Part shown: positions 1 to 9,112 of the stretch, in pieces | Layout: the number at the start of each line of letters is the position of its first letter | Numbering within the stretch: position 1 is the first letter of the stretch | Assembly (NCBI RefSeq): GCF_004217615.1 | Contig: NZ_SHLD01000001.1 | Coordinates: forward strand, 1,178,001-1,242,000 | Direction: 5' to 3' | Source of the DNA: Micromonospora kangleipakensis | GTDB taxonomy: Bacteria; Actinomycetota; Actinomycetes; Mycobacteriales; Micromonosporaceae | DNA: 64,000 nt | Notes under the pieces: model-generated | Databases searched by the model: none | The model's input: only the letters and a program-made list of their open reading frames with translations | What the model was told of the DNA's origin: nothing | Made by a program: the position numbers and the translations under genes

Positions 1-1
1 C

Positions 2-550
2 GGCTCCTGGACACTCGGCATCGTGCTCGGCGGCTGGCTCTTCGCCCGGCTCGCCCGGCGACTCACCGACGACGGCGCGCTGCTCGGCGCCGGCCTGGCC
101 CTGCTCGGCGGCTGCTGCCTGGCGGTGCTGGCCTCGGCGGCGGTGCCCGCCGCGCTGCTGCTCGTGCCGATCTGGCTGGCCGGCGGGGTGGCCAACGGGG
201 GCGACAACGTCTTCAACAACCTGCTGCTGGCCCGCCGGGTGCCCGCGGCGGACCGGGGCCGCGCGTTCGCCGTGTTCGGTGCCGCGGTCCAGGGCGCCGG
301 GATGGGCGGTTTCCTGATCGGCGGGCTGCTGCTGGAGGTGGCCGAGCCACGACCGTTGGTCGCCGGCGCCGGGGTGGCCGGTCTGCTGGCGGTGGGTGCG
401 GTCGCGCTGCCGGTGCGCCGCGCCGTCCGGGCCGAGCGGATGGGCCGCCCGCGGGTGAGCAACCCTGAGCCGGCCGACAACGACCGGCAGGAGGCCGCCG
501 CGGTGCCGGCGGCCGGTGCGGAGTTGGCCACTCCGGTGCCCTCCCGTTGA
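2..550 (+). CDS. MFS transporter, C-terminal part (5' end outside window)
   Basis: The open frame is already running at the first bases, so this is the end of a longer gene. The visible 182 residues contain about four hydrophobic segments rich in Ala, Gly and Leu, separated by short basic loops (for example ARRVPAADRGRAF), as in the C-terminal half of a major facilitator superfamily permease. The last 50 residues are a hydrophilic Ala/Pro tail with no membrane segment. mqnA follows 33 bp downstream on the same strand. The substrate cannot be told from this part. The family assignment is fairly safe; everything else is open. Confidence 0.7.
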   Translation, partial: GSWTLGIVLGGWLFARLARRLTDDGALLGAGLALLGGCCLAVLASAAVPAALLLVPIWLAGGVANGGDNVFNNLLLARRVPAADRGRAFAVFGAAVQGAGMGGFLIGGLLLEVAEPRPLVAGAGVAGLLAVGAVALPVRRAVRAERMGRPRVSNPEPADNDRQEAAAVPAAGAELATPVPSR

Positions 551-1435
<885 letters not shown>

Positions 1436-1446
1436 CCCCGGCGGGC

Positions 1447-1502
1447 GTGCCGGCCGGTCCGCGCCGGCCGGTCCGCGCCGGCCGGCCCGCGCCGGCCGGT
1501 TT
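1447..1502 (+). repeat. Four tandem copies of a 14-bp GC-rich unit
   Basis: Four head-to-tail copies with unit GCGCCGGCCGGTCC (first copy GTG..., third ends CCC, fourth ends TTT). It lies just after mqnA, before the terminator hairpin. Each unit contains the self-complementary GCCGGC, so the array can fold in several ways. Function unknown. Confidence 0.85.
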
Positions 1503-1514
1503 TCGGCGGAACGG

Positions 1515-1555
1515 CGACGTGGCGGCACCCCGGGGACCGGGACACCGCCACGTCG
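1515..1555. terminator. Convergent terminator hairpin between mqnA and the reverse-strand hydrolase
   Basis: An 11-bp perfect inverted repeat (CGACGTGGCGG / CCGCCACGTCG) with a 19-base loop, positioned between the ends of two convergent genes (1435 and 1576). It could serve both strands. Confidence 0.6.
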
Positions 1556-1575
1556 GCGAAGCGGAGGACGTCGGC

Positions 1576-2511
1576 TCAGGTGGCCGGGCGGAGCAGCGCC
1601 TCAGTGATCTTCTGGCAGTTCTTCATGCCGTATTCGTAGCCCATGTTGATCGGGTAGCGGACCATCACGCCCATCGTCCAGGTGTCGCCGATGGCGAGGC
1701 AGTTGATGTGCATCTCCTGCTCGCGGGTCCGGTCGATCCAGCCGTTCTTGATCGCGATGGTCTTCCGCTCGGCGGCCGGGAACGCCTTGCGGATGCCGAA
1801 GTCGCCGGCGCCGCGGACCAGCCGCATCTCGTTGAGCAGCCACTTCGTCCACTTCGGCCCGGCGGCCCGCCCGTCGGAGATGCAGAGCCCGAGCCGCGCG
1901 GTGTCTCGGGGCGACAGGTTGGTCCGGCTCCAGCCGCCGTCCGCGGCCACCTTGCTGTCGGTGAGCTTGCAGGTCGAGATCAGCCGCTTGATCGAGGCCG
2001 ACCGGCCGACGTTGTTGTAGAACTGCTCGGCCCGGGTGTTGTCGCTGTCCCGAATGATCCGGGTGGCGTCGGCGAGCTTGGCGTCGCTCGGGGTCTGCCC
2101 GGCCTCGGCCGCCCGGCGCAGGTAGTCGGCGACGATCCACGACTTGATCATCGAGGCGGTGGTGCTGGTCTCGCCCATGTTCTTCGAGCCGATGATCTGG
2201 CCGGTCCGCTTGTCCAGCACGCTCCAGGCGTACCAGCCCTTGATGTCGAGGTCGAGCTCCTGGGCCTGGAACGGCAGGGGCTCCAGAGAGGGGGACGGCG
2301 ACGGGGTCGGCTGGGGCCGGTCGCTGCGGTCGGTGGGCGCGTTGGTGGTCCGGCCGGCCGACCCGGCCGGGTGGGAGGCGGCCGTGGGGCGCAGCGGGGA
2401 GCCGGGGACCAGCCGGAGCGAGACGAGCACCAGGCCGACCAGCACGGCGGCGACGGCGGCGAACGTCAGGGGGCGCTGGTGGCTGCCCGGGCGGCGCCGG
2501 TTACCGGCCAT
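1576..2511 (-). CDS. Membrane-anchored serine hydrolase, class A beta-lactamase-like (second of pair)
   Basis: A 311-residue protein with one N-terminal membrane segment (about residues 15-35), a Pro/Ser/Thr-rich linker, then a beta-lactamase-like domain. The active-site SxxK reads S120-M-I-K123, followed by an SDN motif at 156-158 and a KTG-like triad written KNG (IKNGW). These are the hallmark positions of class A beta-lactamases and penicillin-recognising enzymes. The start ATG overlaps the stop of the upstream paralogue by one base (TGATG), so the two are translationally coupled. Likely an extracytoplasmic hydrolase acting on peptidoglycan or beta-lactams; the substrate is not known. Asn in place of Thr in KTG makes ordinary beta-lactamase activity uncertain. 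Confidence 0.75.
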   Translation of the reverse strand: MAGNRRRPGSHQRPLTFAAVAAVLVGLVLVSLRLVPGSPLRPTAASHPAGSAGRTTNAPTDRSDRPQPTPSPSPSLEPLPFQAQELDLDIKGWYAWSVLDKRTGQIIGSKNMGETSTTASMIKSWIVADYLRRAAEAGQTPSDAKLADATRIIRDSDNTRAEQFYNNVGRSASIKRLISTCKLTDSKVAADGGWSRTNLSPRDTARLGLCISDGRAAGPKWTKWLLNEMRLVRGAGDFGIRKAFPAAERKTIAIKNGWIDRTREQEMHINCLAIGDTWTMGVMVRYPINMGYEYGMKNCQKITEALLRPAT

Positions 2512-3464
2512 CAGAGCTTCCCGACCGGTTGCTGCGGCACCTTGAGGGCCGCGCCGGGCTGCGGGGTGACGAGCTGGGTGGCGACGCTGGCGCAGACCTT
2601 CGCGCCGTACTCGAGGCCGTACTTCTGCGGGTAGCGCAGCATCACCGCGAGGGTCCACTTGTCGGTCACCGCGAGGCAGTTGACGTGCCACTGGACGTCC
2701 GCCCACAGCATGGTGAAGCCGTTCTTGATGCTGACCGGGCCCTGCGCGGTGATCTCGTCCGGCAGGCCGTCGATGATGCCCCAGTGGCCGCCACCCTGGG
2801 TGGCCTGCTGGTCCTTGACGCCGCCGCGGACGCTGGCCATCTCGCTGAGCACCCACTTGGTCCACTTCGGTCCGGCGGCCGTGCCGTCCCCGATGCAGTC
2901 ACCCATCCGCACCGCGTCCTGCGGCGACATCTGGGTGTACGCCCACTTGGCCCTCGTGGCCTCGATCTTCGTGTCGGTCAGCTTGCACATCTTGATCAGC
3001 CGCTCCAGGACCGGCCGCCGCCCGCCGGCGTTGTACAACGCCTCGGCGGAGATGTCGTTGCTGTCCCGGATGGCGGTGTCCGCCTGCTTCTTCCGCGCCG
3101 CGCTCAGCGGCTTGTCTTTGAGCTGGCGCAGGTAGTCGGAGACGATCCACGCCTTGATCATCGACTCGGTCGAGTTGGTCGACGTCATGTTCTTGGCGCC
3201 GCTGATCTCTCCGGTCTCCCGGTCCATCAGCGCCCAGGAGAAGAACTTCCCCTTGAAGTCCACCGAGACCGGGCCGGCGGCCAGGGTCGGCGGGGGCGGT
3301 GTGGTGGGGGCGGGCGCGGGCACGTTCTGCGCGCCGCCGCCGATGCCGCCGATGCTGGCGAGGGCGCCCCCGCCGGAGAGGCGGGCGTACGCGGCGGGCA
3401 CCAGCATGACGCCACCGAGGAGGACCGCCACGATGGCGAGCACCATGGCCACGCGAGGTCGCAT
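2511..3464 (-). CDS. Membrane-anchored serine hydrolase, class A beta-lactamase-like (first of pair)
   Basis: A 317-residue paralogue of the gene that follows it. It has a signal-anchor at residues 5-28, a Gly- and Pro-rich linker to about residue 62, then the hydrolase domain. SxxK is S101-M-I-K104. At the SDN position it reads S-N-D (135-137), unlike its partner, and the KTG position is KNG (IKNGF). Two Cys in the C-terminal half (HVNCLAV and AKVCAS) are also present in the paralogue. The pair looks like a recent tandem duplication transcribed leftward from the 367-bp gap before paaA. Family call is solid; catalytic role is inferred. Confidence 0.75.
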   Translation of the reverse strand: MRPRVAMVLAIVAVLLGGVMLVPAAYARLSGGGALASIGGIGGGAQNVPAPAPTTPPPPTLAAGPVSVDFKGKFFSWALMDRETGEISGAKNMTSTNSTESMIKAWIVSDYLRQLKDKPLSAARKKQADTAIRDSNDISAEALYNAGGRRPVLERLIKMCKLTDTKIEATRAKWAYTQMSPQDAVRMGDCIGDGTAAGPKWTKWVLSEMASVRGGVKDQQATQGGGHWGIIDGLPDEITAQGPVSIKNGFTMLWADVQWHVNCLAVTDKWTLAVMLRYPQKYGLEYGAKVCASVATQLVTPQPGAALKVPQQPVGKL

Positions 3465-3831
3465 GAGTGGGTGAACTCCAGATGTCTGGCCGGGGGGACC
3501 GGCTTTTCCGAATGGGTACGGCCTGATCGCCGAGGCCGGGGGAGTGGCCGTGAGCCGGTGGCGATCGTCAGCAGCCGATCGGTGTGCCGGGGGAAGTCTA
3601 CTTACGGACAGGCCGGACGCCAGAACTCGACGCCCGGCAACTCGCCGTGAAGGCGGGGCAATCGACCGCTATGCCGTGCTTGAGAGGATTCATCTTCCCG
3701 GAGTGTTCCAACTCACAGGTTTGCCGAGGTCAGCGACGTTCGCCCGAAGCGGTCAACCGGTGACGGAAGGTGTGGCCGGTTTCCTGTTACACCCTCTGGT
3801 GTCTTCGGTCGCGAGCTGTAACACTGGCCTC
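3465..3831. promoter_or_regulatory. Divergent intergenic region between the hydrolase pair and paaA
   Basis: A 367-bp gene-free gap that must hold the leftward promoter of the hydrolase pair and the rightward promoter of paaABCDE. I see no convincing coding frame. The paaA-proximal end carries nested inverted repeats listed separately. Confidence 0.6.
3785..3823. promoter_or_regulatory. Candidate operator for the paa operon (nested inverted repeats)
   Basis: TGTTACA (3785-3791) and TGTAACA (3817-3823) form an inverted repeat, and inside it ACACC-CTCT-GGTGT (3789-3802) forms another. The block ends 8 bases before the paaA start codon, where a repressor would block transcription or early elongation. 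The cognate regulator (for example a TetR- or GntR-type PaaR) is not in the window. Confidence 0.5.
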
Positions 3832-4902
3832 ATGTATGGCAACGACTTCTCCGCCCCGGACGACGCGCCCGGCGGTGGCCTGCTCGGCGAGGTCGAGGCG
3901 GCGGAGGCGGCGCTGCGGGAGGCCGCCGCCCGGGCCCGGCGCGGCGGCCCGGCCCCCGACGAGGACCTCGAGGCGTACTTCGCGGACGTGATCGACGCCG
4001 ATCAGAAGATCGAGCCGCGCGACTGGATGCCCGAGGCGTACCGGAAGACGCTGATCCGGCAGATCGCCCAGCACGCGCACTCCGAGATCATCGGCATGCA
4101 GCCGGAGGGGAACTGGATCAGCCGCGCCCCCTCGCTGAAGCGCAAGGCGATCCTGCTGGCCAAGGTGCAGGACGAGGCCGGCCACGGCCTCTACCTCTAC
4201 GCCGCGGCGGAGACCCTCGGGATCAGCCGGGACGAGCTGGTCGAGCTGCTGATCAGCGGCCGGCAGAAGTACAGCTCGATCTTCAACTACCCGACGCTGA
4301 CCTGGGCCGACGTGGGGGCGATCGGCTGGCTGGTGGACGGCGCGGCGATCGTCAACCAGGTCCCGCTCTGCCGTTGCTCCTACGGGCCGTACGCCCGGGC
4401 GATGATCCGGGTCTGCAAGGAGGAGTCGTTCCACCAGCGCCAGGGGTACGAGATCCTGCACACCCTGGCGCACGGCACCCCCGGGCAGAAGGCGATGGCC
4501 CAGGACGCCATCGACCGCTGGTGGTACCCGTCGCTGGCCATGTTCGGCCCGCCGGACGGCGACTCCACCCACTCGGCGCAGTCCATGGCCTGGAAGATCA
4601 AGCGCTTCTCCAACGACGACCTGCGGCAGCGCTTCGTGGACATGTGCGTGCAGCAGGCCGAGATCCTGGGCCTGCGCATCCCCGACCCGGACCTGCGCTG
4701 GAACGACGAGCGCCAGGGGTACGACTACACCCAGCCCGACTACGACGAGCTGCTGCAGGTGATCAAGGGCAACGGGCCGTGCAACCGGCAGCGGATGGAA
4801 CACCGCCGCCGTGCCCACGCCGACGGCGCCTGGGTACGCGAGGCCGCCGCGGCGTATGCCGCGAAGCGCGCGGAGAAGAACAAGGAGAAGGTGGCCGCGT
4901 GA
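3832..4902 (+). CDS. paaA: Phenylacetyl-CoA 1,2-epoxidase subunit PaaA (catalytic)
   Basis: Catalytic subunit of the di-iron multicomponent monooxygenase that converts phenylacetyl-CoA to the ring-1,2-epoxide in aerobic phenylacetate breakdown. The 356-residue product has two ferritin-like E-x-x-H motifs (EAGH and EESFH) placed as in PaaA, plus conserved stretches [20 protein letters not shown] and [12 protein letters not shown] chose ATG 3832 because an upstream extension in the same frame has no homology-like content and would overlap the operator. The stop overlaps the GTG of paaB (GTGA). First gene of a tight five-gene operon. Confidence 0.95.
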   Translation: MYGNDFSAPDDAPGGGLLGEVEAAEAALREAAARARRGGPAPDEDLEAYFADVIDADQKIEPRDWMPEAYRKTLIRQIAQHAHSEIIGMQPEGNWISRAPSLKRKAILLAKVQDEAGHGLYLYAAAETLGISRDELVELLISGRQKYSSIFNYPTLTWADVGAIGWLVDGAAIVNQVPLCRCSYGPYARAMIRVCKEESFHQRQGYEILHTLAHGTPGQKAMAQDAIDRWWYPSLAMFGPPDGDSTHSAQSMAWKIKRFSNDDLRQRFVDMCVQQAEILGLRIPDPDLRWNDERQGYDYTQPDYDELLQVIKGNGPCNRQRMEHRRRAHADGAWVREAAAAYAAKRAEKNKEKVAA

Positions 4903-5219
4903 GCGAGCGCAGCGAGCGAACCGGCAAGGCCGGCGCGAGGGAACATTCGCCTCTTTGGGAGGTCTTCGTGCGGGCGCGGCGCGGGCTGGCGCACACCCAC
5001 GTCGGCAGCCTGCACGCCCCCGACGCGGAGCTGGCCCTGCGCAACGCGCGGGACCTCTACACCCGCCGCCAGGAGGGCGTCTCCATCTGGGTGGTGCCGG
5101 CGGGCGCGATCACCGCGTCCAGCCCGGACGAGAAGGACGCCTTCTTCGACCCGGCGGCCGACAAGGTCTACCGCCATCCCACCTTCTACGAGGTGCCGGA
5201 CGGGGTGGCCCACCTGTGA
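4899..5219 (+). CDS. paaB: Phenylacetyl-CoA epoxidase subunit PaaB
   Basis: Small structural subunit of the phenylacetyl-CoA epoxidase complex, 106 residues. Recognisable core: [20 protein letters not shown], then [19 protein letters not shown]. The GTG start overlaps the paaA stop by 4 bases. The first 16 residues ([16 protein letters not shown]) are not part of the family core; they are translated from a GAGCGAGCGCAGCGAG-type repeat resembling repeats found between nuo genes in this window, so the element seems to have supplied the start codon and N-terminus. Function well supported; the exact native start is less so. Confidence 0.92.
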   Translation: MSERSERTGKAGAREHSPLWEVFVRARRGLAHTHVGSLHAPDAELALRNARDLYTRRQEGVSIWVVPAGAITASSPDEKDAFFDPAADKVYRHPTFYEVPDGVAHL

Positions 5220-5941
5220 ACGGCCCCTTCGACTTCGTCCTCTCCCTCGGCGACGACGCGCTGATCGCGGCGCAGCGGCTCGGCGAGTGGACCTCCCGCG
5301 CGCCGGAGATGGAGGAGGACATCGCGCTGGCCAACATCGCCCTCGACCAGCTCGGCGCGGCCCGTCTGCTGCTGACGTACGCGGGTGAGCTGGAGGGCGC
5401 CGGTCGGGACGAGGACGCGCTGGCGTTCCTCCGCGACGACCGGGAGTTCCACAACTGCCTCCTGGTCGAGCTGCCCAACGGCGACTTCGCGGTGACCATG
5501 GCGAAGCTGTTCTTCCTGTCGGCGTACCAGCTTCCGCTCTACACCGCGCTGGCCGGCTGCGCCGACGAGCGGCTGGCCGCGATCGGGGCCAAGGCGCGCA
5601 AGGAGTCCGCGTACCACCTGGACCACGCCTCGCTCTGGGTGAAGCGGCTCGGCGACGGCACCGAGGAGTCGCACCGTCGCATGCAGGCCGCGGTCGACGA
5701 GGTCTGGCCGTACACCCATGAGCTCTTCGCGGCGGACCCGGCGGCGCCGGTCGACCCGGCCACCCTGCGGGCCGACTTCGACGCCACCGTCTCCGCCGTG
5801 CTCGACGAGGCCACGCTGACCCGGCCGGCGGACGGCTGGATGCCCGGCGGCGGGCGGGACGGGATGCACTCCGAGCACCTCTCCTTCCTGCTCGCCGAGA
5901 TGCAGGTGCTGCACCGGGCACATCCGGGGGCGAAGTGGTGA
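5216..5941 (+). CDS. paaC: Phenylacetyl-CoA epoxidase subunit PaaC
   Basis: Structural partner of PaaA that holds the catalytic subunit and substrate in place; 241 residues, a ferritin-like helical bundle. Typical features: LGDDALIAAQRLGEW near the N-terminus, IALANIALDQLGAAR, a KESAYHLDHASLWVKRLGDG segment, and MHSEHLSFLLAEMQ near the C-terminus. GTG 5216 overlaps the paaB stop (GTGA), matching the coupling seen throughout this operon. Confidence 0.94.
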   Translation: MNGPFDFVLSLGDDALIAAQRLGEWTSRAPEMEEDIALANIALDQLGAARLLLTYAGELEGAGRDEDALAFLRDDREFHNCLLVELPNGDFAVTMAKLFFLSAYQLPLYTALAGCADERLAAIGAKARKESAYHLDHASLWVKRLGDGTEESHRRMQAAVDEVWPYTHELFAADPAAPVDPATLRADFDATVSAVLDEATLTRPADGWMPGGGRDGMHSEHLSFLLAEMQVLHRAHPGAKW

Positions 5942-6411
5942 ATCCGAGGGAGGCCGCGGCGGCGGTGGTGGACCCGGAGATCCGGGTCATCACCATCGAC
6001 GAGCTGGGCATCCTGCGGGCGGTCGAGGAGGATCCGGCCACCGGCCGGGTCGTCGTCACCATCACCCCCACCTACACCGGCTGCCCGGCGATGGACGTGA
6101 TCCGGGCGGACATCCGCCGGGCGCTCGCCGCCGCCGGCCACCCGGACGCCGAGGTCCGCACGGTCTACAGCCCGGCCTGGAGCACCGACTGGATCTCGGA
6201 CAGCGGCCGGGCGAAGCTCGCCGCCGCCGGCATCGCCCCGCCCGCGCCGGTACGGGCCGGCACCGTCGTGCCGCTGACCCTCGCCGTCCGCTGTCCCCGC
6301 TGCGGCTCTCCAGAGACCGAGCAGGTCAGCCGCTTCGGCTCCACCGCGTGCAAGGCGCTGTGGCGCTGCCGCTCCTGCTCCGAACCCTTCGACCACCTGA
6401 AGGCGCTGTGA
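5938..6411 (+). CDS. paaD: Phenylacetyl-CoA epoxidase assembly protein PaaD
   Basis: Accessory protein of the SUF-type (MIP18/DUF59) fold required for PaaABCE maturation, probably in iron-cluster or di-iron assembly. 157 residues. The N-terminal half contains PTYTGCPAMDVI, with the Cys conserved in this fold. The C-terminus is a zinc ribbon, CPRCGSPETEQ ... CKALWRCRSCSEPFDH, with four Cys in two CxxC pairs plus an extra Cys. Start GTG 5938 is preferred over GTG 5935 because it gives the 4-base GTGA overlap used by its neighbours. Confidence 0.93.
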   Translation: MNPREAAAAVVDPEIRVITIDELGILRAVEEDPATGRVVVTITPTYTGCPAMDVIRADIRRALAAAGHPDAEVRTVYSPAWSTDWISDSGRAKLAAAGIAPPAPVRAGTVVPLTLAVRCPRCGSPETEQVSRFGSTACKALWRCRSCSEPFDHLKAL

Positions 6412-7544
6412 CTGTCACCATCACCCGACCGGTCCGTCGCCGGCCGGCCTTCCACCCGCTGCCCGTCGCCGCCGTCGACCGGCTCACCGACGACGCCGTC
6501 GCGATCACCTTCGCCGTGCCGGAGGAGCTGCGGGAGGCCTTCGCGTTCTCCGCCGGCCAGCACCTGACCGTGCGTCGTCCCGGCGGAGCCGGGCTCGCCG
6601 GCTCTGCCGGGGCGGACGGCGAGGACGTGCGGCGGTCGTACTCGATCTGCTCCACCCCGGACGACCTGGCCCGGCACGGCCGGCTGCGGATCGGCGTGCG
6701 GGAGATCCCCGGCGGCGCCTTCTCCGCGTTCGCCTGCGGGGCGCTGCGCGGTGGCGACACCGTCGAGGTGCTGCCCCCGCTCGGGCACTTCACCACGGCG
6801 TTCGCGCCGGACCGGGTCCGCCACTACGGCGCGGTGGTCGCCGGTTCCGGCGTCACCCCGGTGCTCGCGCTGGTCGCGACCGCGCTGGCCGTCGAGCCGG
6901 CCAGCACCTTCACCCTGGTGTACGGCAACCGCACGGCGAACACGGTGATGTTCGCCGAGGAGCTGGCCGACCTGAAGGACCGCTACCCGACCCGGCTGCA
7001 CCTGGTGCACGTGCTCTCCCGGGAGCAGGGCGAGTCGCCGCTGCTGTCGGGGCGGATCGACGCCGACCGGCTGGGCCGGCTGCTCGACACCATCGTGCCG
7101 GGCGACGTGATCGAGGAGTGGTTCCTCTGCGGCCCGTACCAGATGGTGGTGGACGCGAAGGCGGTGCTGACCGGTCGGGGGCTGCCGGAGTCGGCGGTGC
7201 ACACCGAGCTGTTCCACGTCGACGCGCCGCCGGAGCCGGTGCGCCGCCCGGCAGACGAGCCCGGCGCGGGCGCCGAGGTGACGATCATGCTGGACGGCCG
7301 CTCGTCGAGCTTCACCATGGGCCGCGACGAGCGGGTGCTGGACGCCGCGCTCAAGGTCCGCGGCGAGCTGCCGTACGCCTGCAAGGGCGGCGTCTGCTCG
7401 ACCTGCAAGGCCAAGGTCGTGGAGGGCGAGGTGACCATGGCCCGCAACTACGCCCTGGAGCCCGACGAGGTGGCGGCCGGCTACGTGCTCACCTGCCAGT
7501 CCAGCCCGGTGACCGACAAGCTGACGGTCGACTACGACGCGTGA
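6408..7544 (+). CDS. paaE: Phenylacetyl-CoA epoxidase reductase PaaE
   Basis: Electron-transfer subunit that passes electrons from NAD(P)H through flavin and a [2Fe-2S] cluster to PaaA. 378 residues. N-terminal ferredoxin-reductase module with RRSYSICS (flavin binding) and GSGVTPVLALV (nucleotide binding), then a C-terminal plant-type ferredoxin domain with cluster Cys in CKGGVCSTC and the distal VLTCQSSP. GTG 6408 overlaps the paaD stop. Last gene of the operon; downstream paa genes (ring opening, beta-oxidation) are not in this window. Confidence 0.95.
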   Translation: MTVTITRPVRRRPAFHPLPVAAVDRLTDDAVAITFAVPEELREAFAFSAGQHLTVRRPGGAGLAGSAGADGEDVRRSYSICSTPDDLARHGRLRIGVREIPGGAFSAFACGALRGGDTVEVLPPLGHFTTAFAPDRVRHYGAVVAGSGVTPVLALVATALAVEPASTFTLVYGNRTANTVMFAEELADLKDRYPTRLHLVHVLSREQGESPLLSGRIDADRLGRLLDTIVPGDVIEEWFLCGPYQMVVDAKAVLTGRGLPESAVHTELFHVDAPPEPVRRPADEPGAGAEVTIMLDGRSSSFTMGRDERVLDAALKVRGELPYACKGGVCSTCKAKVVEGEVTMARNYALEPDEVAAGYVLTCQSSPVTDKLTVDYDA

Positions 7545-7632
7545 CCATCGGTCCCCGGTGACGGGGTGGAATGGACAACAGAGGCGGGGCACCCCGGAGG
7601 GGACCTTCCAGGGGCGACGTAGGCTCGGGGGC

Positions 7633-8823
7633 GTGACGGTGAGCCGGGAGATCGACGACATCCTGCAGCGCGGCGCGGACGGCGGGCGGATCACGCCCGA
7701 GGAGGCCCTGCTGCTCTACACCGAGGCGCCCTTCCACGCCCTCGGCGAGGCGGCGGACGCGGTACGCCGGCGGCGCTACCCCGACAACATCGTCACGTAC
7801 CTGATCGACCGCAACATCAACTACACCAACGTCTGCGTGACGGCGTGCAAGTTCTGCGCCTTCTACCGTGCCCCCAAGCACAAGGAGGGCTGGACCCACC
7901 CGACCGAGGAGATCCTGCGCCGCTGCGGCGAGGCGGTCGAGCTGGGCGCCACCCAGGTGATGCTCCAGGGTGGCCACCACCCGGACTACGGCGTCGAGTA
8001 CTACGAGGAGCTCTTCTCCTCGGTCAAGAAGGCGTACCCGCAGCTCGCCATCCACTCCATCGGGCCGAGCGAGATCCTGCACATGGCCAAGGTCTCCCGG
8101 GTGAGCCTGGACGAGGCCATCGCCCGGATCAAGGCGGCCGGCCTGGACTCGATCGCCGGGGCCGGCGCGGAGATGCTGCCGGACCGTCCGCGCAAGGCGA
8201 TCGCCCCGCTGAAGGAGTCCGGGGCGCGCTGGCTCGAGGTGATGGAGCTGGCGCACCGGCAGGGCGTCGAGTCCACCGCGACGATGATGATGGGCACCGG
8301 CGAGACCAACGCCGAGCGGATCGAGCACCTGCGGATGATCCGCGACGTGCAGGACCGCACCCAGGGCTTCCGGGCCTTCATCCCGTGGACGTACCAGCCG
8401 GAGAACAACCACCTCAAGGGCCGCACCCAGGCCACCACGCTGGAGTACCTACGGCTGGTCGCGGTGGCCCGGCTCTTCTTCGAGACGGTGCCGCACCTGC
8501 AGGCCTCCTGGCTGACCACGGGCAAGGACGTCGGCCAGCTCGCCCTGCACATGGGTGTGGACGACCTCGGCTCGATCATGCTGGAGGAGAACGTCATCTC
8601 CTCAGCGGGCGCCCGGCACCGCTCCAACCTGCACGAGCTGATCGGGATGATCCGCTCCGCCGACCGGATCCCGGCGCAGCGGGACACCCTCTACAACCGG
8701 CTCGCCGTGCACCGGACGCCGGCCGACGACCCGAGCGACGACCGGGTGGTCTCGCACTTCTCCTCGATCGCCCTGCCGGGCGGTGGGGCCGGGAAGTCGC
8801 TCCCGCTCGTCGAGGTCAACTGA
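7633..8823 (+). CDS. mqnC: Cyclic dehypoxanthine futalosine synthase MqnC (radical SAM)
   Basis: Radical SAM enzyme that cyclises dehypoxanthine futalosine in the futalosine menaquinone pathway. 396 residues. The [4Fe-4S]-SAM motif CVTACKFC (CxxxCxxC) follows NINYTNV, and the family blocks QGGHHPDYGVEYYEEL, IHSIGPSEILHM, TMMMGTGETNAERIEHL and FIPWTYQPENN are all present. GTG 7633 is chosen; an in-frame GTG two codons further would also work, and a longer frame upstream lacks family sequence. Transcribed in the same direction as paaE with an 88-bp gap and followed by a terminator hairpin. Confidence 0.95.
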   Translation: MTVSREIDDILQRGADGGRITPEEALLLYTEAPFHALGEAADAVRRRRYPDNIVTYLIDRNINYTNVCVTACKFCAFYRAPKHKEGWTHPTEEILRRCGEAVELGATQVMLQGGHHPDYGVEYYEELFSSVKKAYPQLAIHSIGPSEILHMAKVSRVSLDEAIARIKAAGLDSIAGAGAEMLPDRPRKAIAPLKESGARWLEVMELAHRQGVESTATMMMGTGETNAERIEHLRMIRDVQDRTQGFRAFIPWTYQPENNHLKGRTQATTLEYLRLVAVARLFFETVPHLQASWLTTGKDVGQLALHMGVDDLGSIMLEENVISSAGARHRSNLHELIGMIRSADRIPAQRDTLYNRLAVHRTPADDPSDDRVVSHFSSIALPGGGAGKSLPLVEVN

Positions 8824-8836
8824 CCCCTGCCATCGA

Positions 8837-8880
8837 CGTCCCGCGACGTCGGGCCGCACGCTCGGTGACATCGCGGGACG
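8837..8880 (+). terminator. Terminator hairpin after mqnC
   Basis: A 14-bp stem (CGTCCCGCGACGTC / GACATCGCGGGACG) with one mismatch and a 16-base loop, beginning 13 bases after the mqnC stop. The rest of the gap to 9112 holds no gene I can see and must contain the promoter of the LPxTG protein gene. Confidence 0.7.
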
Positions 8881-9112
8881 CGGACGGCTAGCCGAACGGC
8901 CGACGGTTGGCGCGCGGAGCGGTCGATCCTGGTGGCCGTTCGTGGGAGGGCTGTCCGGGGCCACGCGCAACAAGAACCATCAATTCGGACAATCCTTAAG
9001 TGACTCTTAGCCGTGCAGGTGGTGAAGGTGTGGCGCGGGGGGTGGCGAGGATGATCGCCTACCGCTAACGTGCCCGCTCGTAGGTTCCTTCACCCCAACG
9101 GGGAGCTCTTCC

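Noticed and set aside
1447..1502. CRISPR-like array
   Set aside because: Units are 14 bp with no spacers, so it is a simple tandem repeat.
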